Shown piece after piece: positions 11,824 to 23,529 of a DNA stretch of 64,000 bases (position 1 is its first letter; every line of letters starts with the position of its first letter). Below the pieces are notes generated by a model that was not told the origin of the DNA, did no database searches, and was given only the letters and a program-made list of their open reading frames with translations. Origin of the DNA: Dysidea avara (Eukaryota; Porifera; Demospongiae; Dictyoceratida; Dysideidae); NCBI RefSeq assembly GCF_963678975.1, contig NC_089274.1, positions 28,149,053-28,213,052 of the forward strand, given 5' to 3'. Position numbers and translations under genes: made by a program.

Positions 11824-12020
11824 CAGTGGAACCTCTATTTAACGGACACTTTGGGACCAACCAATTTTGGTGAAATTTTACTATTATAAGGAGGTTGTCC
11901 TCTTTCAGAGGTAAAATTGTATTGGTAAAGGTCTATAGGGACCTCAGTAACTGTCCTTTATAAGGAGGTTAAATGTACAGTGTCCTTTACAGGGAGGGTC
12001 CATTAAAAGAGGTTCCACTG
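11824..12020. mobile_element. TA-flanked MITE (Tc1/mariner-like), 197 bp
   Basis: CAGTGGAACCTCT at the left and AGAGGTTCCACTG at the right are a perfect 13-bp inverted repeat, flanked by TA on both sides (11822-11823 and 12021-12022). An inner repeat of TATAAGGAGGTT occurs twice. It lies 182 bases upstream of the ATG exon of gene 2 on the gene's strand, so it could sit in its promoter or first intron. Confidence 0.85.
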
Positions 12021-12029
12021 TATTTGGCA

Positions 12030-12818
12030 GCTCTTACAACATACGTAGCATAATTATTTTTCCCACACAAAGCGAAAAGTCATATAGCCTGCAAACTTCA
12101 CACATACTTTGACGGTATTAGTGTTACCTAGGTGATATGGGAATCAAGTTTGATACATACTCATCACACTGTTAATTTCTACGTACAATTTATACTAAAT
12201 AAACTTTGAGACAACGTATAGCAGGATAAGCTGTCTTACTGTACATAGTTAATTGCAATGCAATTATGCAAGCATCATATCCTAGCACTACCTATACTGA
12301 TGAAAGGAAGTATAATAGTTATTATCCTACAAGATAAAAGTGGCATTAGTCCCACAGAATAAAATTTATGCGGTTTGCAATATTACATTTTGATCCTTGA
12401 TGCACTGCTTGGCCATGGATGGTGATGCAATAACGATTACAAATACATACTAAGTAGCCAAATGATAAATGTAGAAAATCATACTGACACATGAAAGAGA
12501 TGGATAAATAATGTCAACTGTATAGCATTGAAACGGCAATTTTTTGTGAGAATAGCAACTATGATAATTACATCCCTATAAACAATACTACTATCTTTTA
12601 TATTAATCTCAGAACAAAAGACCTTTCAATATCAGCTCTCTACACAGTTGTTAACAAAGTATTGCAACATATGTATAAGTTAGGAACCTAGACAAAGGTT
12701 CCTAACCAAATCAGAAAATGGCGGGGTACTAGTGGATAAATAGATTTGTTGTGGTTGAGTATAACATCATGATGACATTATATCTTGCACAAAATGTAAC
12801 CCACAATCAGTTTCCACA
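12030..12818. other. Region upstream of gene 2 with no recognised features
   Basis: AT-rich sequence without clear repeats or exons. It could hold the untranslated first exon and promoter of gene 2, since the ATG exon is preceded by a splice acceptor, but I cannot point to a start site. Confidence 0.4.
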
Positions 12819-13735
12819 TCAAGACATGTAAATATGATAGTGTGTCATGTGGCCAAGTACAACCAATGTGGGTGCGTGATGTGTATTTTACAGAAACCAA
12901 GAAAATGTCATTTTCATGTATCCGTAGCTTGATAGTGCCTGAATAGAAATTAGCCACTTTTGCTGTGAAACTCTCTTGGAAAGGGAATCTCCCATTCCAA
13001 ATTTGAGTTGAATCTTCCCAGCCATCACTGAGATGCACGCCTTCAAAATTAGTCTTATTTTCTTGTATTTTTCTTCTTGCATACTTTAGAAAAATTGTAC
13101 ACACGCTTTGGTCAATTCACTTCAAATTTGGATGAGTCACTCTTGCAGGGTAAAACACTTGATGAAATAGCTTGAAAATCGCTCTGTACATGAAGTAACT
13201 ATCATAGTGCAAACCTTTTATAATTTAACAGAAACTGAGATGATGGTCATGAAGTCATATAACAAAAACCCCAATGATATCTAACAGGTGTGCAATCTAG
13301 TTTCATAAATAATATAGTTTTCTATCAGACAAACCACTGCAAAAACCAACTAGGTGTAACCAGTGTGCGATCAAGATACTTTAATAGTGCAGTCACGTTT
13401 AGCTACATTACCATGCCAGTTACCCAGTAGAGAGTTCAGTTACATTAGAGCTAGCCCAGTTCAGCTCTATTACAAGTCACTCAGTAGAGCCCTGTAGAAA
13501 GTTCAGCTACATTAAAAGTCTCCTGTAGAGAGTTCACTTACAAACAAGTCACCCTGTAGAGAGTTCAGCTACTTACAAGTCACCCAGTAGAGGGTTTAGC
13601 TACATTAAAAGTCATCCAGCAGAGAGTTCAGCTTTGTTACAAGTCTCCCTTTAGAGAGTTCAGCTATATGTAACAGGTGTTCCTGTAGAGAGTTTAGAAA
13701 AATAACAAGTCTCCCTATAGAGGGTTCAGCTACAT
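12819..13735 (+). mobile_element. Composite repeat copy E: diverged head plus short satellite
   Basis: Starts TCAAGACATGTAAATATG after ACA, then GTGTGTCATGTGGCCAAG, a diverged terminal hairpin. The head runs to about 13395, where AAGATACTTTAATAGTGCAGTCA marks the usual junction. About 310 bases of 31-32 bp units with GTTCAGCTACATTACAAGTC follow. There is no foldback; another repeat starts at 13741. It is older than copies A-D judging by its divergence. Confidence 0.78.
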
Positions 13736-13740
13736 CATAC

Positions 13741-14300
13741 AGTAGGGTAGTACCGTATATTAGGGATCATGAAGAACTGGGCTTTTCCAGCCAAAACTAT
13801 CACCCTAAAACCAGTCTCAATTTCCATTTATGACAGTTTGGCAGCATTGGTTAGGCACAGTTAAGCCCAAAAAATGTCTTCAAACCAACCCCAAACCTTT
13901 TCAAAAAGTTTCTGTAGAATATTGAAAAATTATTAACAGAATTTTATGCTGCCTGACTGACTGACTGACTGATGCCTCCAGCCAAGCATAACTCAACAAT
14001 GGATAAGGATACAGGCTTGATTTCTTCACTGTTTGACATTGCTTCACCCTGAGATGTGCCTTTTCGCCAACCACAGTATGTACAATACACACATCATGGA
14101 CTTTCCTTTGTCCTCCTTTGTGTTCCAGTTCTGTTTGCAGACAATGCAAGGTGTCAATTTGCGGTAGCGTGATGCGGTTTCCCTGTGGCTGTGTTGGATA
14201 TCACCCATATTTTCTATAGCAACTGGATTGACTGCAGAGATGCTTCTCATAATGTTCTTCGTTTGTAACGCTGTGTAATAGGTGAAGCATAACTGAAAAC
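13741..14300 (+). repeat. Dispersed repeat family R2, copy 1
   Basis: Begins near GTACCGTATATTAGGGATCATG and contains CCAGCCAAGCATAACTCA and (GACT)n-like TGACTGACTGACTGA. Related sequence occurs at about 18325-18510, 23530-25060 and 49706-50480, and reversed at about 29210-30110 and 46250-47400. Short ORFs inside are not conserved between copies. I cannot assign it to a superfamily. Confidence 0.7.
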
Positions 14301-14324
14301 AAAATGTTTTCCAAAAAGTATGTG

Positions 14325-14487
14325 TGTATGTGTGTGTGTTTGTATGTATGCATGTATGTATGTATGTATGTATGTATGTACGTATGTATGCATGTATGTA
14401 TGTATGTATGTATGTATGTATGTATGTATGTATGTATGTATGTATGTATGTATGTATGTATGTATGTATGTATGTATGTATGCATGT
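14325..14487. repeat. (TATG)n microsatellite
   Basis: About 160 bases of TATG/CATA repeat with a few substitutions (TACG, CATG). Long ORFs reading MYVC or HTYI on either strand are products of this repeat and are not genes. Confidence 0.97.
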
Positions 14488-14584
14488 AGCATTTAAGTAG
14501 GGATTGTGGTGAAACTTTCGTGCACCGCCCAAAATTCTGCCTTCAAAAATCACCTAGACATTTTACGTGACTAACATCACCTTT

Positions 14585-15235
14585 ACGGAATAGTACTAGT
14601 TCATATAATACACACTACAGCATTAAATATAACAAAGCTCTTACAAGGGGCAGGATATAGAATTTTTTTAAATCGCCAAAACTCAAAGTTTAGTCTTACT
14701 GACTGCCTCACTGACCACAGTCTCAAGGCCAAACGAAGCAGCGCACGGTCACCATTTTACGCCACAATAACAAACTCACCAATGGGATGTGCCTTTTGGG
14801 GTTCCAACAAGTTTAGGCCCTCTGCACCTTGTCTTTTCTTTTATTTTCAATCATCTTCATCCAACAAAACCATATCAAGGCATTAATTTTCCGTATCAAT
14901 GCTTTCTTTTAGCAGCATATTTAGATGCCACAGAATTATTTCAAAGCTGGATTTCAGAACTGGCGCTACTATAAGAGGTACACTTGCTAGATATCTGCAT
15001 CTTCACGATTGGGATCCGGTTAGCGATAGGTTTGTGACCATGCCCACCAAATAAAGATCTAGGTGGAGACCCGACCTCTTAACAATCTAGCTATTTACTT
15101 AACAATAAACAAGATCACCTCACTCTTTATTGGTCTAGCTGGCTGCGCACCTCTCGGCTGACTCGAGATATACTCTAATACAACAGTCACTCTAATACAA
15201 CAGTCATGTATGATAAAACAGTTATAAGTTACATT
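14585..15235 (+). repeat. Left arm of a large inverted duplication
   Basis: This stretch matches the reverse complement of about 19290-20115 block by block: GGATATAGAATTTTTTTAAAT, CACCATTTTACGCCACAATA, GGGATGTGCC(T/G)TTTGGGGTTCC, CAAATAAAGATCTAGGTGGA and the ending ACTCTAATACAACAGTCA. Divergence is moderate. Each arm carries a foldback repeat inward of it. Confidence 0.85.
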
Positions 15236-15589
15236 GTTCTGGTAGACAAAGTTATTTTTATAAGAAAAAGAAACAAGTACAATATAAAATCAGTGTTATT
15301 GTTCTAAAGGAGACAGATAGAGCTACCCCTCAGCAAGGTTGATGGCTGGAGGCACACAGGAACGCTTGGATCTAGAATGTGATTCCCTGATACACATTAC
15401 TGAAGAGTGCAGTAAGGAGAAACCCAAACTACAGCGAAATGGGCGAGATGTTTATAAGTGATGGTATCTGCCTTTTCCATGTCTACAGATGTGGAAAATA
15501 CAAGTAGACTAATACAAGTTACATTGTAGCTAGCTGTGCCACAACAAAAAAAACTAAACAAACTAGTATAATTATTAAAAATTATTAAT

Positions 15590-15805
15590 GTAAAAATGAA
15601 GTTGGGATCTATGCAATAAAACAAGAGATGAATGATGGTGTTACAACATAGCTCAGTGGGAATTTCAGTCCCTACTTTGGCATTGAACAAATAATAATAG
15701 CTAATGTGCCAAAGTAGGGACTTTCCCACTGAGCTATGCTGTAATACCATCATTCATCTCTTGTTTCACTACTTTTTATTGCATAGATCCCTACTCATTT
15801 TTAAA
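15590..15805. repeat. Foldback repeat F1, copy 1
   Basis: CAAGAGATGAATGATGGTGT and CATAGCTCAGTGGGAA pair with TTCCCACTGAGCTATG and ACCATCATTCATCTCTTG around a centre near 15690; outside lie (A/T)TTGCATAGATCCCTAC arms. About 200 bp, no ORF. A close copy is at 19035-19225 and a relative at 45490-45695. Confidence 0.85.
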
Positions 15806-15825
15806 TTAACAATTTTTAATATACT

Positions 15826-15836
15826 ATGTATGTATG

Positions 15837-15870
<34 letters not shown>

Positions 15871-16078
15871 TGTATGTATGTATGTATGTATGTATGTATG
15901 TATGTATGTATGTATGTATGTATGTATGTATGTATGTATGTATGTATGTATGTATGTATGTATGTATGTATGTATGTATGTATCTATGTATGTATGTATG
16001 TATGTATGTATGTATGTATGTATGTATGTATGTATGTATGTATGTCTGTATGTATGTACATACGTACGTACGTATGTA
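15826..16078. repeat. (TATG)n microsatellite, about 250 bp
   Basis: Nearly pure TATG repeat with single-base variants (TATC, TCTG, TACG) toward its right end. It starts directly at the end of the foldback F1. All ORFs over it in both strands are repeat artefacts. Confidence 0.97.
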
Positions 16079-16129
16079 TGTCTGTATGTAAGTATCCATG
16101 TTTGTATATTTGTTTGTCTTTCCGCACCC

Positions 16130-16800
16130 ACATGAGCAAAACTTTGTTCGCTAAAAACAGCTTTTATGTAAGAAATACAAGCAATAAGAGTCTGTATTAA
16201 ACTTCTAAGCTTTGGTTTAAGGTGATTAATACGTGTTTGAAATACGGATGAAGTGAGTTTATAAGGACATGGTAAAGGCCTTTCCCAATAGAGGACTTGC
16301 AGCGTGACGTAAATCATCGTAATTGCTAAGCAACCGTAGCTGTCAGCCATGTTTCGGGACAGTGTTTTGGCTGAAAACCGCTTTCTCAGGATTTGGTACA
16401 GGCTGTAATGAAGCAAATCAGTGTTGAATTGTGTTGTAAATACCACACAGCTCGTTAAAAAAGGCGACGAAGTTAGAATTGGTGAGTAATGTATCGAAAT
16501 TTAATTAGCCACCTATTTCACGAAGCCAATGATAAGATCTTCTATTTCGAAACCAGCCCCGCTTCCCAGTGCCACTATACCCAGCGCTTAGTGAATAAAT
16601 CTTGTTACCTTCATTCTGACCCAATATGCGCCATAGAAAGTTGTCCCGAAACATGTCTGCCTAGCAACAGTTGCTTCACGCGTGCAAGTCCTCTATTGGC
16701 TCCACATACACGAATGAAAGTGAAGAGCAGCTTTGAGGCTTTGCCTAAAGAATATATGTAAGAAAATGCTATAGACAAACTATAAAACAGTTAAGAAGAT
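16130..16800. repeat. Inverted-repeat element
   Basis: CCAATAGAGGACTTGCA near 16285 pairs with TGCAAGTCCTCTATTGG near 16684, and GCCATGTTTCGGGACA near 16348 pairs with TGTCCCGAAACATG near 16641. The arms are about 80 bp and the element probably extends to ATGTAAGAAA motifs at both ends. The 90-codon ORF inside is not like any protein I know and falls across the arm, so I do not call it a gene. Confidence 0.65.
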
Positions 16801-17099
16801 ATTTCTATGCATTATTAGTGGGTTAAAGTGGTTTGTTTGATATACGCCTCCTTAGCAGCACTTAGCAATGTAATTTCAGAATTACAAAATATTTCATCAA
16901 TTACAAAATACAAATTACTATGATTCAATTGTGTATGTAGCAACAAAGCAAAACATCAGGTTTAGTACCTCTCACTGTTAATTAACAGCCAGGTTTGTTT
17001 GCTGCATGGTGCCTGGTTTTTAGAAGTAGCACAACATCAACTTGTTTTTCTTTGATACCTAATCCAATGTAAAATTCCTAATTTTTCCTTCTACTTGTT

Positions 17100-17370
17100 A
17101 TAAACAAGTTCAGCTACATTACAAGTCATCCAGCAGAGCTAGATGTCAAGTCATGATAGCTCAGCAACATAACAAATTACCCTGTAGAGAGTTACATTAC
17201 AAATCACTCAGTAGAGTGTCCAGCTACATTACAAGTCCATGTAGAAAGTTCAGCTACTCACTAGAGACTTCAGCTACATTAAAAGTCTCCCTGTAGAGAG
17301 TTCAATCATATTACAAGTCAGAGTTTAGTTACATAAAAGTCTCCCTATAGAAAATTCAGCTATAATACAA
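17100..17370 (+). repeat. Short satellite remnant of the 31-bp family
   Basis: Degenerate units of GTTCAGCTACATTACAAGTC with CCTGTAGAGA, like the array at 13420-13735. No head or foldback is attached, so this is an orphan fragment. Confidence 0.75.
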
Positions 17371-19020
17371 TACATGAAGATCTGGCATGACTACCCACAT
17401 GCATATGTAAGTAGGTGCAGGTATGTAGCCTACTATTAAAGAACCTATATACATAATTTATTAATACTTTGTAGTCTGTCAGATGATCTTTCAAAACTCA
17501 AATGGCATTCAGATTAATGGGAAGTAAAATATTTGATGGTTTGCACCTTAGTATGGATTTCATTTTCCATAACATCACAGGTAATTCTTAAACCTTGAAG
17601 ACATATAGACCAATGGATCAGCCACTAGGCACGACTCGAAACAAAAATTTATAAAAGCTTATATCGTACTGCTATGTGATCAACATCATTTACTAGAGAT
17701 TATATAAGGATTAAAATGATTGTTAATTTAACATTTGAATTGTATTCACCATTGACTGGAAAATCAGCCTTGTTATTTGCAGTTAATGGAATTAAATGGC
17801 AACAAGTTATTGATAATCTTTTAAAAGGTATACAAAGGATTTATGTGCTTGTAAAGTTTTTTTTCCATGTTGAGCTACTACTTTTGTTGTAGCCTAACCC
17901 CTAGGTAGGAATCCTTTAAACTATTAATCTGGTAACATCTATATAGCTGTTTCCTTATCCTGTTTCCTTATCTTGCTTAGCAAGAAATCTTTCTATTTTT
18001 CTGTGAGAGAAATAGCTACATTTATTATGTTTGGAAAGCCAATCAAGTTGGCTCAGACTAGGCTTCAACAGTGTTGCTAAGCTGAGAGTAGTATGGCTTA
18101 TGGTACAGTATAGATGAGGCATGGAATGTGGCATTGTAAGATAAACAATTGTCATTCTTATCTGTATAATAGAGATTTCAAAGCCTCACCTTTCCTTCAC
18201 AACATCTTGGCAGTATTGGTTAGGTATAATCATGCATTCACAGTAGTTCAAAATACTTTCCTACTACAGAATTTTTCTTCGATTAAAAGCTTTCTAATAA
18301 ATGACTGATGCATGCATATCCTACAGTACGATAGTACTGTATATTAGGGATCATGGAGGTTTAGGTTATTCTAGCCAAAATTATCATCCAAAAACCAGCT
18401 TCACAATACCATCATGGCGCCTTGGCTGCATTGGTTAGGTATAACCAGCCCAAAAGTGCCTTCAGTTCAACCATTTAATGTTATAGTAAGTCTGGAAACT
18501 TCTTTCCGTGCAGTATACATATATAAAGGAATGTCTCAGGCCTAAGCTACATTGAACATGAAAGAAGTCAATCCTGTAGTGTTTACCATAGTTCAGTTAA
18601 GTATTACTTTCAGCTTTTTCATAAGAGTATGTTAGGGGAGAGGGGGTAAGTATATTTTTAAAAATGTTTGTCTTCATGGTATGTATCAATATTATAAAGA
18701 CATTATTTAGTACTGGTGGTAAAATAGATGTTAAAGGTGGTAGAAGCTGAGTCCCAGTGAATGGCTCTTTTGGTAAGTTGTGCATATACAAGGCTCTACA
18801 TAATCAACATTCTGTCAATACTTACATATTGCAATTCAGAAGATGAAGCAGACAGATTTAGCAAAAAAAAACAACATGTCATTCAGTGTAAATAGCATTA
18901 ACATTTTAATATTATGCTTTTGGGTAGAAGAGAGGGAGTAAGTAAAAACAGTACTCTTTCTATGCATGTGAAAATGCTGTAAATCATGGATGACCCTTAT
19001 AATGTACTAGCATTTTTAAA
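17371..19020. other. Stretch without genes, with one R2 fragment
   Basis: An R2-type segment (TACTGTATATTAGGGATCATGG) lies at about 18325-18510. The rest is AT-rich sequence with short, unsupported ORFs and no splice-bounded coding pieces that I could connect. Confidence 0.5.
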
Positions 19021-19034
19021 AAATGTTAATTTAA

Positions 19035-19225
19035 AAATGAAGTAGGGATCTATGCAATAAAAAGTAGTGAAACAAGAGGTGAATGATGGTATTACAGCAT
19101 AGCTCAGTGGGAAGTCCCTATTTGGCACTGAACAAGCTAATGTGCCAAAGTAGGGACTTTCCCACTGAGCTATGCTGTAATACCATCATTCATCTCTTGT
19201 TTCACTACTTTTTTTAGCACAACAT
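19035..19225. repeat. Foldback repeat F1, copy 2
   Basis: AGTAGTGAAACAAGAGGTGA, ATGATGGTATTACAGCATAG and CTCAGTGGGAA pair with their complements on the right, ending ATCTCTTGTTTCACTACT. The loop is near 19125. Nearly identical to copy 1. Confidence 0.88.
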
Positions 19226-19289
19226 AGAAACTTAACAATTTTTAAAAAATACTAGTTTGTTTAGTTTCTTGTTGTAGCGCAGCTAGCTA

Positions 19290-20115
19290 GAGTCACTGTT
19301 CTATTAGAACATCACACATGACTGCTGTACATGTATTAGAGTATATCTTGAAGGGTGTGCAGCTAGCTAGACCATGAGAGGTGGGGTGATCTTGTTACTA
19401 TTAAGTAAATAGCTAGATGGTTAAGAGGTATGGTCTCTGTACTCTATCGCTATTAGTCCACCTAGATCTTTATTTGATGGGCGTGGTCGCAAACCTATTG
19501 TGTGAACAGGATCCCAATTGCGATTGCAGTTATCTAGCTACTGTCATCGCATCTCTGCTTGAATTGCGTAATGTTGTGCGTGACTGTGTAGCGTTATGTG
19601 TAGTGGTCAGCATGGTAGCAAAGTCTGCATGCTAACCACGACGTACAACCCTATACACAGCCACGTATGGCATTATGCGATTCTAACAGAGATGCAAATG
19701 ATAGTAGTATATCTCTTAAAGTAGCACTGGGACTGAAGCACTTCTAAAATCGAGCTATGAAATAATTTTGTGGCATCTAAATATGTTGCTGAAAGAAAGT
19801 GTTGATATGGAAAAGTAACACCTCAATATGGTTTTATTAGATGAAGAAGAAAACAAGCAGCCAGATTAAAGATAAAAGACAAGGTGCAGAGTTGTTGGAA
19901 CCCCAAACGGCACATCCCATGGTGAGTTTGTTATTGTGGCGTAAAATGGTGATCATGCGCTGCCTCATTTGACCTCCAGCCTTGCAACTGTGGTCAGTCA
20001 GGTAGACAGACTAAAACTTGAGTTTTGGCAATTTTTTAAAATTCTATATCTGGCCACTTGTAAGTGTTTTGTATATGGACTAGTACTATTCCATAAAGGT
20101 GGTTTTCATCGCATA
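19290..20115 (-). repeat. Right arm of the large inverted duplication
   Basis: Reverse complement of 14585-15235, with the same order of blocks. The sequence AAAGGAGGACAAAGGAAAGTC at about 20537 also pairs with 14101-14121, so similarity may extend outward into R2-type sequence. The 72-codon ORF at 19417-19635 lies in the arm and is not conserved in the other arm. Confidence 0.82.
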
Positions 20116-20214
20116 AACTCTCTCTAGGATGATTTTAAAGGTGGGATTTTGGGCGGCTCAAGAAATTTTCAGGGCAATCCCTACTTAAACAGTACTACCA
20201 TACTGCAAGTATAA

Positions 20215-20395
20215 GGACAAAGAATTTTAATTTTGATTAGGGATCATAAAAAAAGTAGGGAAACAAGGGAGGTCACCTACATCTGCAGATATACTAGCGG
20301 ACATTTAATTCCTAATTCAGATGATAGGTAGACTGAATTAGGGATTAAATGTCCACTAGTAAATCTGCAGGTGTAGACAACCTCCCTTGTGACTG
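20215..20395. repeat. Foldback repeat F2, copy 1
   Basis: GATTAGGGATCATAAAAAAAG and ACAAGGGAGGTCACCTACA on the left pair with a right arm ending GACAACCTCCCTTGT; inner arms contain GGACATTTAATTCCTAATTC. Only the outermost right end is lost. Relatives: 25850-26020 and part of 46437-46495 and 50520-50748. Confidence 0.75.
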
Positions 20396-20824
20396 AAAAT
20401 GTTCCCAATGCCTCTGTAATCAATCTACTCGCTACACAAATTATGGATGATCCTCATGATAGTCAGTACAAGAAGTAATATCTATGAAGCAACACCTATG
20501 TATGCAGTAGGTAGTGAAGAAAGAAATGTGACACAAAGGAGGACAAAGGAAAGTCGCACTGTAACTGCTGGCTATAGCTACAAAGTTTGCGAAGCAAAAC
20601 AGTAGTTTATACTTTCCTTTTAATCCTTAAACTATATACTATATCATTCATGTGGTGGGCTTTAAAAGCCTTTGTATTCTAACACAGAGTGAGGCATTGA
20701 CTCTACTTGTGCTTCTAAAATGGTCCAAAGTAGCTGAGGTGACTTCAAACTAAACCACCTCTAAAGCCATTTAAAACCAGGTTTAAATATGACTGTAAAA
20801 ATACTAGGACTAGTGTAAAAATAA

Positions 20825-21090
20825 AAATAAATTAAAAATATTAAAATATGGGAATTAGAGATCGCAAAAGAAATAAGAGTCAAACAAGCCAGTATGTTAA
20901 ACACACAGAGATCTATTTGGACTCAATGGTGGAGATTGAGAAAAAACAATAGTTTCCATAAATCAGGAGCAGATAAGTACTCAGAATAAGAGTCCAAAAA
21001 GGGATCTGTGTGTGTTTAACATGCTGGCTTGTTTGACTCCTGTTTCTATTTTTCAGCAATCTCTGTGTCCCATATTTTAAAATTATTTTT
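20825..21090. repeat. Foldback MITE of about 260 bp
   Basis: Left arm AAAATATGGGAATTAGAGAT and GAGTCAAACAAGCCAGTATG pairs with right arm CATGCTGGCTTGTTTGACTC and CTCTGTGTCCCATATTTTAA. Arms are about 90 bp. No ORF and no target duplication was identified. Confidence 0.82.
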
Positions 21091-21115
21091 ACACTATATA
21101 GTTTGTTTACTTTAA

Positions 21116-21710
21116 CCCTTTATTATCGAATGGCTAATATATTGCCATAACGAGTGCCCTTTATAAACGGAGCCATAACTCCTTTTTCCTAGGGGCTACG
21201 AAGCTGAAATTGCTACCAAACTGCTCAGAAGGACCAGGCGTTTTTAATGAAGTTTACCGTTCGGCGATAGGAAGAAGCATGGGCAAGTTATGGCACTTGG
21301 CAATATAAAATAGCGTATACAAAACAATAATACCTGTTTAAAACTCCATGTTCGCCTTCTCCCTGCTACTAGGAGGCTTTAGTTGGAATTACTCCATTCC
21401 CCACGTGATAAGGATTCTAAAAATAAATAGTGTGATGTCATCGCGTTGATTAGTAAGATGGCGGCGCCCATCTTTCAATGCCATGGCGATACAGAGAAGA
21501 TACGCTTTCTTCGCTTCATAGCGCGTGAGTTGTGTGTGTGATCTGTAAGTATTCTAGCTGTGTTGGTAGAAGAGAGAGATGGCTATCAAACGGTATATAG
21601 CTTGATGGGTTAATTAATGGGTGGGGTCCACTCGTATTGCCCACAGTTCACACAAGCCATAAAAGTTTTCACACTTGCGGTTTTGTAAAAAAAACTTCGG
21701 TAATAAAGGG
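21116..21710. mobile_element. piggyBac-like MITE, 595 bp
   Basis: It starts CCCTTTATTATCGAA directly after TTAA (21112-21115) and ends TTCGGTAATAAAGGG directly before TTAT (21711-21714). A TTAA target and ends beginning CCC(T) are typical of piggyBac elements; one target copy has a mutation. No transposase. The next element begins five bases further on. Confidence 0.7.
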
Positions 21711-21715
21711 TTATA

Positions 21716-22365
21716 ATGTGACCGTCTCAGCAAAAACCCGACTTGTTCGCACAATTAAAAATTTTTCTGTTATTCACTCAGCAATATCAGCAGTGTCCAA
21801 GGAATGGACCGCCAAAGTTTCAGCCTTCTGTGGTGCGTAGTTTTGGAATTATAGTGATATACAGTAGGAAGAGCAAGATAATCGATTTGTACAGCAACTA
21901 TACTGAAAATAAACTACAGGCACTTACATTCGCAGCCATAACTTCCATTTGGATTATTCTACAACATTGCAATTTGGCTTATACGTTCACCATAGATCAG
22001 CACATCAGCCAAGGTATAGTATTAGCCCTATAGATACTTGCGCATATGGATATGAAGGCGGTTTGTTGGAAGAAATGATGACAATCTTGTTTACGTTTAC
22101 TGCATCGTAAACAAACGCACGTGACACGCATACTGTTGGAGCTAGAGAAACGAAACAAAGATTTTCGAACTCTCCATGAACAGGCGAATAAGCTGGTATA
22201 TAGTTTTAATCAATTTGAGTCCTCCTTCTTCGAGTACTGGCCCGATACAAACTCGCATAGTTTTTTTTGTAGCATGCATAATTTTACGAATTATTTTTAA
22301 ATTTCGGTTTTCTCAATACGCATACTTGTGCGAACAAGTCGGGTTTTTGCTGAGACGGTCACAAA
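21716..22365. mobile_element. MITE with long TIRs (GTGACCGTCTCAGC), about 650 bp
   Basis: GTGACCGTCTCAGCAAAAAC and CCGACTTGTTCGCACAA form the left arm from about 21718; the right arm from 22328 is TTGTGCGAACAAGTCGGGTT, TTTGCTGAGACGGTCAC. The inverted repeat of about 37 bp is nearly perfect, which suggests a young element. No clear target duplication and no conserved ORF. Confidence 0.82.
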
Positions 22366-22730
22366 TCTATTTATGGATAGCTATATAACATAATAATAAG
22401 TACTAGTGGTGCTGTATTACACAATACTAAACATGTACAGTATATCAATCACTCATTATGTACAGTAGCTGTTCAATGTTCGGCTAATAGTAAACAAAGA
22501 AACAAACAAGTATGCTTTGTCTCTATATATAGTTTTGATATATCCTGGCAGTGTATAGCATGCTTTGGTCAGCAATGTACATTTTGGATATGGTTTCTGG
22601 TACATGTGCACACATGTGCAGTTTTGTGATCACAATAAGTCAAGTATACTGTATATGCAGTAGTACACAACAACAATGCTGCTGGCATGAACTTAATAAC
22701 ATACTGTAGTCAAAATATAGGTAATTATCA

Positions 22731-23361
22731 GGGACAGATCTAGGATTTTCCAAGGGGGTTGCAAGGCAGCTAGGGACATGGGGGCTAAAACGTGGCATTT
22801 GGTTGATACAAATATTAGTGCAGTGTGAGAAGCTAGCACACTCTGCATGAGGAGCATGCTTTATCTAGACCATCTAAGGGCATGCTCTTACAGGAAAATT
22901 TTGTGTTCTGAGATCAAACTTCGCAATAATATTGACTGAACATTAATGAATAAGCATTGTGAGCCACTTAACTAAGTGAAAACATTATTTTCTAGCAGTG
23001 GTAACTAGCTTTCATATAAGGGCACAGTATAAATGCTGCAGTATGGTTTGAGTTCGAAGTTGAAAGTTCAAGGGGTCTAAAGTCGCTCTTAGTTCTTTAC
23101 AATTTAATGATGGATACTCTGTTAGAGCAACTGCATGACTGTTCTATTAGAGTATTTCAATGTTTAGCAGCTATTTTAGCCCCTTTGATCCCTCCTTGTT
23201 GATTCCTAGAAAGGATTAGCTCTTCTCCTCTCACTCTTTCCATGTCCTCATTGACCATGCATGCAACTGCACCTGTACTGTAGCTTATACTATCTTTCTA
23301 GCTAATACACAATAAAATTTTGGCTTCAGCCCCCCACGTAACCCCCCTAAATCTGTCCTTG
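22731..23361. mobile_element. Probable hAT-like MITE (ends CAGGGACAGATCTAG)
   Basis: CAGGGACAGATCTAGGATTT at the left is partly matched by AAATCTGTCCTTGG at the right, and GGGGG / CCCCCC blocks lie inside each end. No exact 8-bp duplication was found, so class is uncertain. The motif TGACTGTTCTATTAGAGTAT occurs inside. Confidence 0.5.
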
Positions 23362-23529
23362 GTGACATAGGGTTTCCAAATGACCATGTTAACTAAAACA
23401 AATTGGATAACTATTAACACATATCAATGCATTAATTTCCCTTGCAGCGACTAAGTCATATCAATGGCAAAGTGAACACGAAACAATATCATTACAATAA
23501 TAATCAATAATTATAATAGAAGTAGTAGT

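Noticed and set aside
14304..14489. Open frames reading MYVCMYVC or HTYIHTYI
   Set aside because: They are translations of a TATG microsatellite, open in several frames on both strands.
15704..16446. Long frames over the second TATG tract, including a 225-codon one on the minus strand
   Set aside because: Most of their length is the microsatellite; the ends show no known domain.
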